From a bacterium HR20 (lineage in GTDB: Bacteria; Bacteroidota; Ignavibacteria; Kapaibacteriales; NICIL-2): a stretch of 25,822 nucleotides of DNA. The stretch lies in NCBI GenBank assembly GCA_002898675.1, contig BEHW01000017.1, positions 1 through 25,822 on the forward strand. Reading direction: 5' to 3'. Below, one piece after another: positions 1 through 9,300 of this stretch. A program made the translations under genes and the position numbers. Numbering within the stretch: the stretch's first letter is position 1; every line of letters begins with the position of its first letter. A model generated the notes under the pieces. The model made no database searches. It had not been told where the DNA came from and saw only the letters and a list, made by a program, of their open reading frames with translations.

Positions 1-342
1 TGTTACCAGTGTAGGTTCTGGCAATGGCTCTTTTGCTGGAGGAGCTTCTGCTGTAGGCAGTTCTGCTTGTTTCTGTGCGGGTTCAGGTGTAGGTGCTTCC
101 TTTTTGGTTGGAGTGCGATGGCGGTCGAATTGCTCGACTTTGCTGCGGATACGCTCGGCTGCTTTTGCTTCCTTGGCAAAATGCCCCGCCACTGCTTCGA
201 GCATATCGTCGCTGAGCTCGAAGCTGGGTTTGGAGGAAACCTCGAATCCTTTCGCCTTGAGGTACTCAACGATCTCTTCCTTCGAGATGTTGAAGTACTT
301 GGCAACTTTGAAGAGCTTGCGCTCTTGAGGCAATTGCAGCAT
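1..342 (-). CDS. infB: Translation initiation factor IF-2, N-terminal part (runs off the left edge)
   Basis: Only the first 114 codons lie in the window. IF-2 is the GTPase that places initiator fMet-tRNA on the 30S subunit and promotes 50S joining. The visible part is the N-terminal IF2_N helical module (residues 7-56: RKLFKVAKYFNISKEEIVEY, then a KGFEVSSKPSFELSDDM segment), close to the pattern of Bacteroidota/Chlorobi IF-2. From about residue 78 it passes into the Pro/Ala/Glu/Lys-rich linker usual before the G domain, which lies outside the window. I chose the ATG at 342 because GGAA sits 7 bases upstream. A GTG at 354 in the same frame, adding four residues (VERV), is the alternative. The frame is closed by a TGA further upstream. 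It follows nusA by 65 bp in the rimP-nusA-infB order, which strongly supports the call. Confidence 0.9.
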   Translation of the reverse strand, partial: MLQLPQERKLFKVAKYFNISKEEIVEYLKAKGFEVSSKPSFELSDDMLEAVAGHFAKEAKAAERIRSKVEQFDRHRTPTKKEAPTPEPAQKQAELPTAEAPPAKEPLPEPTLVT

Positions 343-407
343 TACACGTTCCACAGAATAAACGCAGTACAAAGACGGAGCTTTTCGACAGCCATTGCTG
401 CTGGAGA

Positions 408-1880
408 CTACTCATCGCTTGGTGATTTGGATGGATCTTCGGGAATGAATCCATCCTCTTCATCAAGCTCGTCGTACGATTCAGTTTGCAGCTCGTCAAA
501 CATTTCCTCGATTTCGTCAAGGTCGTCTGCGTCGGAATTTTGCTTGGATTGATCGCGCTCTTCCTCGAGCTGTGCTTGCGCGATTGCGATTCGTTCGGCG
601 ATGTCGGGATGCTCTTGCTCGCCGAATTCATCGAGCATTAGCTTGCGAATTTCCATCAAGCGCTTCGGGGTCATCCCGGGAATGCGGAGCAGCGTTTTCA
701 GATCAGCAGCCAGAAACTCGCGAGCAGTATCAATGTGAGCTTCGATGATCTGCTCGTAGAGCTCGCGGCCGATGTCGTCGCGGAACTCGATGAGTTCGAT
801 GTCTTCGCTTCCTTCCTTGACGAGCGTGATCGCATACCCAGTCAAGCGAGATGCCAAGCGGACATTCTGCCCATTGCGTCCGATCGCGAGCGAGACTTGG
901 TCATCAGGGACAACAACGACAGCTGTTTTGTTCTCGGTGTCCACTTGAATTTGCCGCACCTTTGCCGGTGATAGTGCGCGTGCAATGAAGGTGACTGGAT
1001 CGTCCGACCATTCGATAACATCAATCGTCTCGCCCGAAAGTTCGCGGACAATTGCGTTGATCCGAATACCCTTCATTCCGATGCATGCGCCGACAGGATC
1101 AACACGATCGTCATAGCTCGTGACAGCTACTTTTGCGCGTTCGCCTGGGTCGCGTGCGATCGCTTTGATTTCGACAACCCCATCGTAAACTTCGGGCACT
1201 TCCAACTCAAACAGGCGTGCCAGGAAGCGCTCATCAGCACGGGAGACGATGATGTCCGGTGTGCTCGTTGGTGTTGCGCGGCGAACTTCCTTGACGATGG
1301 CGCGAATAGTTGCGTTCTTCCGGTAGCGCTCCGTTGGAATTTGCTCTTCCAGCGGCATGCGCACTTCGTTCTTGTTGTGCAGGATGAGGATGTCGCTGCG
1401 GCGAATCTGGTAGATCTCCCCGACGATGATTTCGCCGATTTTCTGCTCGTATTCTTGGTAGATGTTGTTCCGTTCGATTTCCCGGATTTGCTGGCTCAGC
1501 ACCTGCTTGGCGTACATGATGAGCTGGCGACCGAACTCCTGGCTGATGTTCTCCAGGGAAATTTCCTCGATGTATTCATCGCCGACCTCGTAGGGTTCAT
1601 CGGTACGACGTCGAACTTCGCTCAGGGAAATTTCCTTTGCGGGGTTGAGGACGTAGTTGACGACTGTTCGCGGGAGGTAGATTTCAATATCGCCGCGATC
1701 CATGTTCAGGACGATGTCTGGCTCGGCATCCTCGCCATATTTTTTGCGAACAAGCAAGCGAAACATGTCTTCGAGCTTGCCTTGGATGAGGTCGCGGTCA
1801 ATGCCGCGCTCTTTTGCAATTTCGACGAACGCAGCAATGATCGCTTTTTTGTCAATTTTTTGCGTGCTTTTCCGTGGCAT
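408..1880 (-). CDS. nusA: Transcription termination/antitermination factor NusA
   Basis: NusA binds RNA polymerase and modulates pausing, intrinsic termination and antitermination. The 490-residue product has the family's domains in order: an N-terminal polymerase-binding domain (about 1-130), an S1 domain (about 150-215, starting near GEIIVGEIYQIRRSD), KH1 (about 220-300, with VGACIGMKGIRI) and KH2 (about 300-355, with AIGRNGQNVRLA). One helix-hairpin-helix-like unit follows (LKTLLRIPGMTPKRLMEIRK). The last 40 or so residues form a strongly acidic Asp/Glu tail in place of the AR2 repeat of enterobacterial NusA. I chose the ATG at 1880 because GGAGAA lies 6 bases upstream. An in-frame ATG at 1904 would overlap the end of rimP and has no ribosome binding site. 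It sits 17 bp after rimP and upstream of infB. Confidence 0.96.
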   Translation of the reverse strand: MPRKSTQKIDKKAIIAAFVEIAKERGIDRDLIQGKLEDMFRLLVRKKYGEDAEPDIVLNMDRGDIEIYLPRTVVNYVLNPAKEISLSEVRRRTDEPYEVGDEYIEEISLENISQEFGRQLIMYAKQVLSQQIREIERNNIYQEYEQKIGEIIVGEIYQIRRSDILILHNKNEVRMPLEEQIPTERYRKNATIRAIVKEVRRATPTSTPDIIVSRADERFLARLFELEVPEVYDGVVEIKAIARDPGERAKVAVTSYDDRVDPVGACIGMKGIRINAIVRELSGETIDVIEWSDDPVTFIARALSPAKVRQIQVDTENKTAVVVVPDDQVSLAIGRNGQNVRLASRLTGYAITLVKEGSEDIELIEFRDDIGRELYEQIIEAHIDTAREFLAADLKTLLRIPGMTPKRLMEIRKLMLDEFGEQEHPDIAERIAIAQAQLEEERDQSKQNSDADDLDEIEEMFDELQTESYDELDEEDGFIPEDPSKSPSDE

Positions 1881-1886
1881 CGTAGG

Positions 1887-1892
1887 TTCTCC
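1887..1892 (-). promoter_or_regulatory. Ribosome binding site of nusA
   Basis: GGAGAA on the minus strand, 6 bases before the ATG at 1880. It decides the start against the in-frame ATG at 1904. Confidence 0.65.
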
Positions 1893-1897
1893 GAGGG

Positions 1898-2341
1898 TTA
1901 CCATTCAAGTTCAACGTGTGCGCGTGTAATCGCGGAAAGGGGAATGGACACCGTTTGGTCCGAGCAATCCAGTACGATAGACTGCTCGCCGCACGAGCGC
2001 AGTCGTCCGCGATAGGTGGTGCCATCGCTGGTACGGACAGACAGCAAGCGCCCGACGTGCTTGGGATATTGCCAATGGTACTCAAGAGGGCGGTCCACAC
2101 CCGGCGAAGAAACATCCAAGCGAACAACGTCTGCAAGTTGTGGGTCGGTATCGAGCATTGGTTCGAGATCTCGGCTGATTGCTTCGCAGAGCGCATGGGT
2201 GACACTTTCGACGCTATCAACGAATAGCTCCAGTATGAGTGCGTGACGCTGCCCACGCACATGGCAATCAAGCAGCTCGGCGTTATGTTGCCGGCAGATG
2301 TGGCGTATTCGTTCGAGCGTCTCTTCCGGTATTGTGCGCAT
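1898..2341 (-). CDS. rimP: Ribosome maturation factor RimP
   Basis: RimP is needed for late maturation of the 30S subunit. The 147-residue product has the family hallmark LDVSSPGVDRPL in its N-terminal alpha/beta domain, preceded by a divergent acidic-helix region. A small Sm-like C-terminal barrel follows (about 90-147: GRLLSVRTSDGTTYRGRL, ending in HVELEW). The length is normal for the family. I chose the ATG at 2341. The frame stays open to a TTG at 2392, but that extension would lie almost on top of the predicted promoter and would put a hydrophobic stretch (ALFLFAL) at the N-terminus. It is the first gene of the rimP-nusA-infB cluster. No Shine-Dalgarno sequence is visible, so the start is less certain than the identity. 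Confidence 0.92.
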   Translation of the reverse strand: MRTIPEETLERIRHICRQHNAELLDCHVRGQRHALILELFVDSVESVTHALCEAISRDLEPMLDTDPQLADVVRLDVSSPGVDRPLEYHWQYPKHVGRLLSVRTSDGTTYRGRLRSCGEQSIVLDCSDQTVSIPLSAITRAHVELEW

Positions 2342-2354
2342 ACGCAGTGCGAAC

Positions 2355-2375
2355 AAAAAAAGGGCACTATCGCCC
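2355..2375 (-). terminator. Weak terminator-like hairpin in the rimP leader
   Basis: On the minus strand GGGC-GATAGT-GCCC (a 4-bp all-GC stem with a 6-base loop) is followed directly by seven T residues. It lies 14 bases before the rimP ATG and 51 bp after the stop of the giant surface gene. It could end the upstream transcript or attenuate rimP. The stem is short, so the call is weak. Confidence 0.3.
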
Positions 2376-2400
2376 AGTCCACGTGAACGCAAGCCGACTG

Positions 2401-2408
2401 CAAATATA
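2401..2408 (-). promoter_or_regulatory. Candidate -7 promoter element upstream of rimP-nusA-infB
   Basis: TATATTTG on the minus strand is a perfect match to the Bacteroidetes -7 consensus TAnnTTTG, in the 84-bp gap before rimP. No well-placed -33 TTG was found (the nearest is about 26 bp upstream). It would put transcription start near 2395, about 50 bases before the ATG. Confidence 0.35.
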
Positions 2409-2425
2409 CGGTGCTCTACGCCCGA

Positions 2426-5400
2426 TCAGTCGAGCAACACAGCGACGCTTCGGCGTAGTTGGTCGGTGGTGAAGACGAGGAAATACATGCCAGCCGGGAG
2501 CGAGCTTCGCCCAACGGTGAAGGTGTGCTCGCCACGTTCGAGCATGCCGCGATGGAGGAGAAGTGTTCGGCGTCCGGTAACGTCGTAGAGCGACAGTTCC
2601 GCGTCGGCGTGGACAATCTGGCGAACCAGAAAACTCAGCGTTGATCCATCGTCATGGACTTCGATGGATGTATGCGAACCAAGCTGAACCAGGCGTGCAT
2701 CCAAGTTGCACGCCTCGCGGAGCTCGAGCCAGCCCGGTTCGACAGCTATCACGCGAACTGCGGTATCACTGACGGCAATACCGCGTTGGTCCGGAGCAAT
2801 TGCGGTCCGACGTACCTTCCCCAACAGGACACGACCGGTGAGCGTCGCGATTGTTCCATTGCCAGTGATGGTGCCACTTCGAAGTTCGAGCTGGTATCCA
2901 TCAGCTACAAGTGTGCCGCCGACGGTGCCAGCCGAGAATGCAGGACCAATCGAGATGTCCTCGATGGCAAGAAGACTCCGATCGAAATGGATCGGAATTG
3001 TCATGCTTTCGATGGAAAGAGGACGAGCAACACCATCGCACTGTACGCTATAGCGGACGTGCTCACCTGGCGATGCGACAAGTGACTCTGGAATCGAGAT
3101 GCGAAGCGCAATCGGCGATGCACCGATGCTATCGCGCACTCCTCGACCATTGATGAGGATCACAAGTCGCTTCGTGCATGGCTCGACAGCATTGAGGATG
3201 ATCGTATGCTGCACGATGCCAGGATCGGTGGGGGTAATTGTGATTGTCCCCACCGATGTTGCTTGTGGAGCAATGCCCTCTTGGAGGAATGGAAACGAAA
3301 GCTGGAGCCACGCAGGCAACGGACCGATCGGAGCAAAGGAAATGGTGTCACGATTGGGATTGAAAATTGTGGCACGTGCGGTGGCAGTGCTCCCGATACG
3401 AACATCGCCAACGTCAATGCGGAGTGTATCACCACCGTTGCTTTCTTCGAATCCGAGCACAAGGTCTTCCACCTGAGCAACAACCGAGAGCGTTAGAATT
3501 CGACTGCACGGTTCGATGCGGAGGGAAAGTTGTGCCGTATCGCTTCCGAGTGGCAGGTTGCGTGGGTCAACAGTGAGCTGGATCGGGTGTGTGCCATCGT
3601 CAATTGGCCCAAGCGGGACAGATGGCTCTATCCATGGAGCCGATGAGGAGACCGAAACGATGCGATTGCCCGCGCCATTCGGCGGTGTACTCGAAATGGA
3701 AAGCTGTACCTGCCGTGCAAGGAGCGCAGTATCGCGGCAGCGGAGAATGCGTCCGAGTGTAAGTGTTGTAGTGTTCAAAGAGGCGCTGCTCCCGATTCGC
3801 ATGCCACGCACGATGAGCACTTCCGACTGGGTGCAGCGTTGATCACCGAACAAGATGATGAGCCGCTGCTCGGATGCAGTGTACCCGTTGGGACTGTACC
3901 GAATCCGAATCACGACGGAATCTCGTGGAGGAATCGTCAGCGTCGGGGCAGGAATCGGCTGGACGATCTGGAGTTGCTCGTCGGGAAGCTGCTCGAGTTC
4001 GATCGGCGCAAGCGATGTATTGTACAGCGTAATCGTCGTGTCGGCGAAGATTGTGCTGCACGAGTCGAGTGTCGGGAAGACGATCTCCCGCGCAGAGAGT
4101 GCAATGTAAGGTGTTGTGAGCACGCCACGGAGAGGAATCTTGAGCGAATCGCGGCACTGCGCAGAACTGTAGCGAATCGTGATATCCCCCGAATATGGTT
4201 GGTCGAGCAAGGGGGCAAATTCAAGCGGTATGGCGCGTTGTTCTCCGGCACGGAGAGTAAAGGTTCCCGGAAATCCAGCCCCGAGCCGAAATGGCGCAGA
4301 TACTGCAATGCTTTCAACGGTGACATCTCCGCTCGATGCGCTCACGATAATCGAGTCCAAGGTCGGTAGGACTGTGCCTCCACATCGCTTGATGACGCCA
4401 AAATCCTTGATAGAAGATTGTGCTGAGAGTGCCCCAGCCGCACCTGATTTTGTGCCTTGGACCCGGATCCACAGAACCCGTCCACACGGGAGAATGCGAA
4501 CTCCGATGCTATCAGTCCACGTGCCGGCGGTCATTGGAGCAAAACGGAGTCGAACAGCGATTTGCTCACCTACTTTCAGCTGTGCTGGAAGCGAGGGGGC
4601 AACGATAAAGAACGGCGATGGCTCCTGGCCACGTTCCAACTCGATGGGAATGCTCGATTGATTTGTGAGCGTGACGACTGCTTCGCTAACTGATTCACAG
4701 CCACTGAGCGGAGGAAACGCAACAGTCACCTGAGATGCTTGTAGTCGGACTTGGAGCAGCTCGATCGTCGTAGGGGGCGACTGCGCGGTGCAACCGAATT
4801 CGTTTGTGACTTCGACGGTGTACGATCCAGCCGAACTTGCTAAATACGACGCACTGGTCGCGCCAGCAATCGGTGTGGCGTTGCGGTACCACTGATAGCG
4901 CCAGCCGGGGACGTAGGGAGCAGTGATCAAGAGCGTCGAATCTTCGCAGAGCTGAACGCGGGAGGTGGGGAACGTTGTCACTGTAGGCGCAGGATGGACC
5001 GTTACAATGACCGAGTCGCTCAAGACAAAGCACCCGTCGGGGCGGCGCAGACGCAGGCGGTACTCCCCGCCGGTCGTGGCGCGGTAGGTTGTACTAGTTG
5101 CACCGGAAATTGCTGCACCATCCCGGAGCCATTGCGCCTGGTAGCCTGGAGGAATCGAGGGAACACTCAGCACGACAGAGCCGCCGTCGCAAAACGTTGT
5201 CGGTGAACCGTCGGTTCGGAGTGCAGGTCCTTGTTCGACTTGTTTGAGCGCCGTCACTTGCGCGAACGATGCAATGTTGTACTGCCGTCCGCGCGTTGAT
5301 TGTGGCGGCGGATACGCGCCGTACTCATCATCCTGCCCGTAGCGATACGCAAACAGGCGATAGGTGTAACTCACCCCGCAGACGAGCGAGACAGGATCAA

Positions 5401-6349
5401 TGTAGTTTGTGGCAGTCGAGGGAAGATGTGCCAGGACAACAGTCGAGCCGATGCGCTCGCCATCTCGGTAGATGCGACCTTGTTCGGGGAGAAAGTCCTG
5501 CCCAGCACTATCCCGGACGAGCAGATAGCCTTGTGTGCCGTCTTGTGGATATGGATCGAGAGCGCTGTTCCACGCAAGCTGAACATTCGAGCTCGTTACG
5601 GTTGCCTGGAGTCGAGGGAATGTCCACTGCGGGCGCCGTGCTGCGTGCCAGAATTCCCAGTTCGATGCCGACGAGCTGCACGATTTGTTCGGGAGCGTCC
5701 GAGTGCTATTGACAGCGCATGCCTCCGAAAGCGGCGCACCGTGCGGGCCATTGTACTGACTAAGCATGCTGCCGGGGAAGACGCGGTTGCTCTGTCCGTT
5801 GTTGAGTGCACTGGCAGTGTTCAGTTTCGGTTCTGGCATAGCAAGCCAGTACGAGCCAGGTGTCGCACGATGTCCGAGTCCGTGGACGTGATTGCCTTGA
5901 GCATCGAGAATCTCCATGATGTCTCCCTCTTGGGCGAGATTCATCGGTGCGTCGGGAAATTGCACGTCCGGCGCAGCATATGGATCGAAAAAGCGAGTGT
6001 CGTTTTTCGCAAGCATCACGCGCCCATCTGCCATCGAAGTGTCGAAATCTTGAGGTGAGTTGGAAATGTAGTCACGATGCCAAATCCCAATGATCGTCCC
6101 GGCGCGAACATGCTGCCAGTAGGGAATGGACTTGAACCGAACGCCGCCTTGCCGCGCTGTCTGCGATGCATTGTTATCGGTGACAACCCAGCCGCGGAGA
6201 TCGAGGTTGTCCTCGAGCACGAGAATTTCTGTCCACTCCTGCGGGGGATTGTCGTTGTAGTACTCGCTGACCACCACAGGTTGCGCAAAAACTCGCACGA
6301 GCGTAAGCACGCTTGCAATGCTGAGCGCAATAAGGAAGCGTGGGTTCAT
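2426..6349 (-). CDS. Giant secreted surface protein: lamin-tail-like, Ig-like and HYDIN-like repeats, cohesin-like domain, T9SS sorting tail
   Basis: A 1307-residue exported protein of unknown function. It has a signal peptide (MNPRFLIALSIASVLTLVRVFAQ). Next come a domain resembling lamin-tail domains (about 25-150, with SEYYNDNPPQEWTEILVLED), a fibronectin-like stretch (about 255-370), and two Ig-like domains near 410 and 486 (YQAQWLRDG, YQWYRNATPIAG). From about 538 to 1080 there are five HYDIN/choice-of-anchor-like repeats, each opening with a V-F-P or DFG-type strand. Four carry cysteine pairs. A cohesin-like region follows (about 1083-1183, with HFDRSLLAI). A T9SS type A-like tail ends in SLPAGMYFLVF. 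I chose the ATG at 6349 for the signal peptide; the in-frame upstream start at 6421 would overlap the preceding gene. It lies 37 bp after a similar gene, probably in one operon. It is probably a structural or adhesive cell-surface protein, which is inference. Confidence 0.8.
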   Translation of the reverse strand: MNPRFLIALSIASVLTLVRVFAQPVVVSEYYNDNPPQEWTEILVLEDNLDLRGWVVTDNNASQTARQGGVRFKSIPYWQHVRAGTIIGIWHRDYISNSPQDFDTSMADGRVMLAKNDTRFFDPYAAPDVQFPDAPMNLAQEGDIMEILDAQGNHVHGLGHRATPGSYWLAMPEPKLNTASALNNGQSNRVFPGSMLSQYNGPHGAPLSEACAVNSTRTLPNKSCSSSASNWEFWHAARRPQWTFPRLQATVTSSNVQLAWNSALDPYPQDGTQGYLLVRDSAGQDFLPEQGRIYRDGERIGSTVVLAHLPSTATNYIDPVSLVCGVSYTYRLFAYRYGQDDEYGAYPPPQSTRGRQYNIASFAQVTALKQVEQGPALRTDGSPTTFCDGGSVVLSVPSIPPGYQAQWLRDGAAISGATSTTYRATTGGEYRLRLRRPDGCFVLSDSVIVTVHPAPTVTTFPTSRVQLCEDSTLLITAPYVPGWRYQWYRNATPIAGATSASYLASSAGSYTVEVTNEFGCTAQSPPTTIELLQVRLQASQVTVAFPPLSGCESVSEAVVTLTNQSSIPIELERGQEPSPFFIVAPSLPAQLKVGEQIAVRLRFAPMTAGTWTDSIGVRILPCGRVLWIRVQGTKSGAAGALSAQSSIKDFGVIKRCGGTVLPTLDSIIVSASSGDVTVESIAVSAPFRLGAGFPGTFTLRAGEQRAIPLEFAPLLDQPYSGDITIRYSSAQCRDSLKIPLRGVLTTPYIALSAREIVFPTLDSCSTIFADTTITLYNTSLAPIELEQLPDEQLQIVQPIPAPTLTIPPRDSVVIRIRYSPNGYTASEQRLIILFGDQRCTQSEVLIVRGMRIGSSASLNTTTLTLGRILRCRDTALLARQVQLSISSTPPNGAGNRIVSVSSSAPWIEPSVPLGPIDDGTHPIQLTVDPRNLPLGSDTAQLSLRIEPCSRILTLSVVAQVEDLVLGFEESNGGDTLRIDVGDVRIGSTATARATIFNPNRDTISFAPIGPLPAWLQLSFPFLQEGIAPQATSVGTITITPTDPGIVQHTIILNAVEPCTKRLVILINGRGVRDSIGASPIALRISIPESLVASPGEHVRYSVQCDGVARPLSIESMTIPIHFDRSLLAIEDISIGPAFSAGTVGGTLVADGYQLELRSGTITGNGTIATLTGRVLLGKVRRTAIAPDQRGIAVSDTAVRVIAVEPGWLELREACNLDARLVQLGSHTSIEVHDDGSTLSFLVRQIVHADAELSLYDVTGRRTLLLHRGMLERGEHTFTVGRSSLPAGMYFLVFTTDQLRRSVAVLLD

Positions 6350-6386
6350 CGGATTCGGTTCTGTTTGATTCGCAGTTGCTCTGTTA

Positions 6387-9300
6387 CTACCGTGTGATGA
6401 TAAGCTGACGGCGACCAACAATCAGACTTTGTCGGTAGAGCTGCAGGCTATAGACTCCGCTTGGCAACGCAGAGACGCTAATTGTTGTTTGATCGCCAGT
6501 GGTTGGTGTGCCGTCGAGTCGCTGACCAGCGCCAACGACGCGACCGAGGACGTCCACGATTGCGTAGCGATCGAAGTCGCTACCGCTGACAATCGTGATG
6601 GCGTCGCTTGCTGGCTGCGGGAAGACCTCTAATTCAGGATCCGTTGCGTCAGCGACGCTCGATACGACATCCACCGTGGAAGACTCGGATATTGTTTGGC
6701 GACACCGGCCAATGATGTAGCACTTGTAAACACCTCGATCGTTTTTCGTAACGTTGGGAATCGTCAGCACCGGCCCGGAGCCGATCGAATCGGGAAGAGG
6801 AATGCCGTCTTTGACCCACTGATACCGTAGGCTATCGCCACGGGAAGCTTGTGCGACTACAGTGAGAACAAGCGTCGAACCTTCGAGTATCTGGACGACA
6901 GGCCGGGGTTGCGTGAGGATTTTGGGCGCCTGGATGACCGAATAGCTAAAGGGTTCTGCGTAGAGTGTGTCGCCACACTGGGTGATTGCATAGGCGCGGA
7001 CGACATCGCCAGTGTCGTTATTCGCCGGCGGTGGAGCAATCGTATGGTAGGCAAGGACAGAGCGGGTGTTGTAGAAGAGCAAGTTCCCTGCACCCCACTG
7101 CCGAGGGGCAACGATGACGAATTCGCGCACTTCCTCGGAGAGTGTATAGCGAAGTTCGAGCGAATCACCTTCGCAGAGACTTGTATCTCGCGGATGCCCA
7201 AGGATCCGTACCGCAGGACGCAGTCGCAACTGGCGGGTCGGTGTTCGATAGACTTGTCCACTTTCATCGGTGATCGTGCAGGCATAGCGTCCGGTGTCGC
7301 TCGGCTGAAGCTGGCGAATGGTAAGGCGTGAGCTTGCTGTCCCGCTGATACGACCTGATTCTTGGATCGGGATGCCATTCTTGCTCCATTGGTACCGAAG
7401 CATCGAGCCGCTGGTTGATTGCGCGGAGACTTCGAGTGTTAGGTCGCTGCCTGTGCATCCCTCAATGGCGGTTGTGTCGAATGTCGCAACAATCCCTGTG
7501 AACCGGAGCGCACCAGTATCGGAGATAACCGAACCGCACGCTGTAGTTACAACGCAGTAGTAGTCTGCGCCGTAATCGGCTTGCTGGACGTTTCGGATTG
7601 TCAGCGTAGCGGTTTGGCTTCCAGTGATGCGATTGTTGTCAACGATCGGCCGCGAACCGCGATACCACTGGTACGTCGTGCGAGGGTCTGTCGCATTGGT
7701 TTCGATGGAAAGTTGCGCAGTCTTGCCAGGACCGGCATAGACGGTTCCGGGCTGACGGGTGATTTGCAGTGCGGGGCGAACGACGATGGTGATGTAGTTG
7801 CTGGAATCACCAGGACAGGCTCCTCCACCGTAGAGACGGCAGCGGTAGATTCCGGAACTCCGCGCGTTGACGAAGGAAAGGAGCAGTGAGTTGGACGTTG
7901 CACCGGCAAGTGGCTGGCCGTCTTTTTCCCATTGGTAGCGGAGGTTTGTCCCTGCAGCAAGGATTACCAAACGGATGCTATCGCCTGGACAGAGCGTCGT
8001 ATCCCGCGATTGCGAGATAAGCCGCGGCGGCGTGTTGACAGTGAACGGCCCAGTGATAGCGAAGACGTCCGGCCGTGCAATATCCACCACACGGATATAG
8101 GTATTGCTCGATCCGCCCAAACTTTCGGGAATGTCGAGCTGGAGCGTTTGCGTGCCGGGGAGAATGCCGCTTCGAAGTGGATAAACTTGGCCATCACGGA
8201 TGAGCTCGACACGAGCACTATCCACACCACGAATGAGTACATTCAACGTCAGCGGTCCACGTAAGCAGAGGGATTGCCCAGCAAGCTGTGTCGCCAGCTC
8301 GATCCGCGGGGTGTGGATGATACTTGCGTTGATACCGCTCGAAGGCGTGCGAGTATCTGCTTGGCCCCAAATGCCGTCGCTATCGGTAAACGTGCGGAGG
8401 ATCGATCCTGTGTTCAAGTCACGTACTTCGATGCGGCGGATCGCAGCAATTGCATTCGGAACGACCGTTGCGAATGCGCCGTTGGTGCTATCAATAGCAG
8501 CGTAGAACGGAACTGCACTGGTGATGGTTGTGCCTTCATCTTGCACAATCGCCGTTGCTACAGGCCTGGACTGTCCGGTGATGTCGTCGTACAAGCAGAC
8601 GATAGTCTTGGGAGATAGACCGCTTGCAGAGTCAACCATTCCCGAAACTTTGTTCGAGGTAGCGCCGAAGTACAGTGCTCGTGTCCCTTGAGTCGTAACG
8701 ATGCGCGTTTGAATGGAGCGGTTCGAATCGAGGATCGAGATGAGCCAATACATCATGTTGCCCTCGGTGAAGCGAACATTCGCTGTAGCAACAAGATTGA
8801 TCCAGAGCGTTTTGCTGGTCTGACCGGCACTGGTGCGGAATTCTGAGTATCCACCCGGTGTTGCAAAATCTCGTGTGGTGGTGTAGTTGAACGTTTGCGT
8901 GTTGGCGTTGTAGTGGAGATTGTTGCCAGCGCCGATTGTTGCAGTTACTTGGGAAACTGAGTCCGCGCCCACGTAGTAGCGATAGGTGGTATTCGGCTGC
9001 AAATTGTCCAGGCGTACAAGCGCCCACACAGGGATTCGAGTCGAGGAGTTCGAGGAGAGCATATACTGTGGCAGAAGCAGCTCAGCAACGGTGGGATGTG
9101 CCACCACAGTGAGCGTATAGCTGGCGCTCGTCAGGTTGTTTGCTGTGAACGCTATGGTGTATGTTCCTGGAGTTGTGAAGACGAGTCCATTGAAAAGTGC
9201 AACACCATTGGTATGAGCTGCGGTTGTTGTTCCTGATGGTGACCCTGGGCCGCTTTGGACAACGACGTTGCATGTGTACGGGAAATGCGTATCCACGCTA

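Noticed and set aside
1341..2015. 224-residue plus-strand open frame
   Set aside because: Antisense to nusA; its Asp/Leu/Val-rich composition mirrors the nusA codons and it has no family likeness.
5300..6058. 252-residue plus-strand open frame
   Set aside because: Lies antisense within the 1307-residue surface gene, with Arg/Cys-rich composition and no domain.
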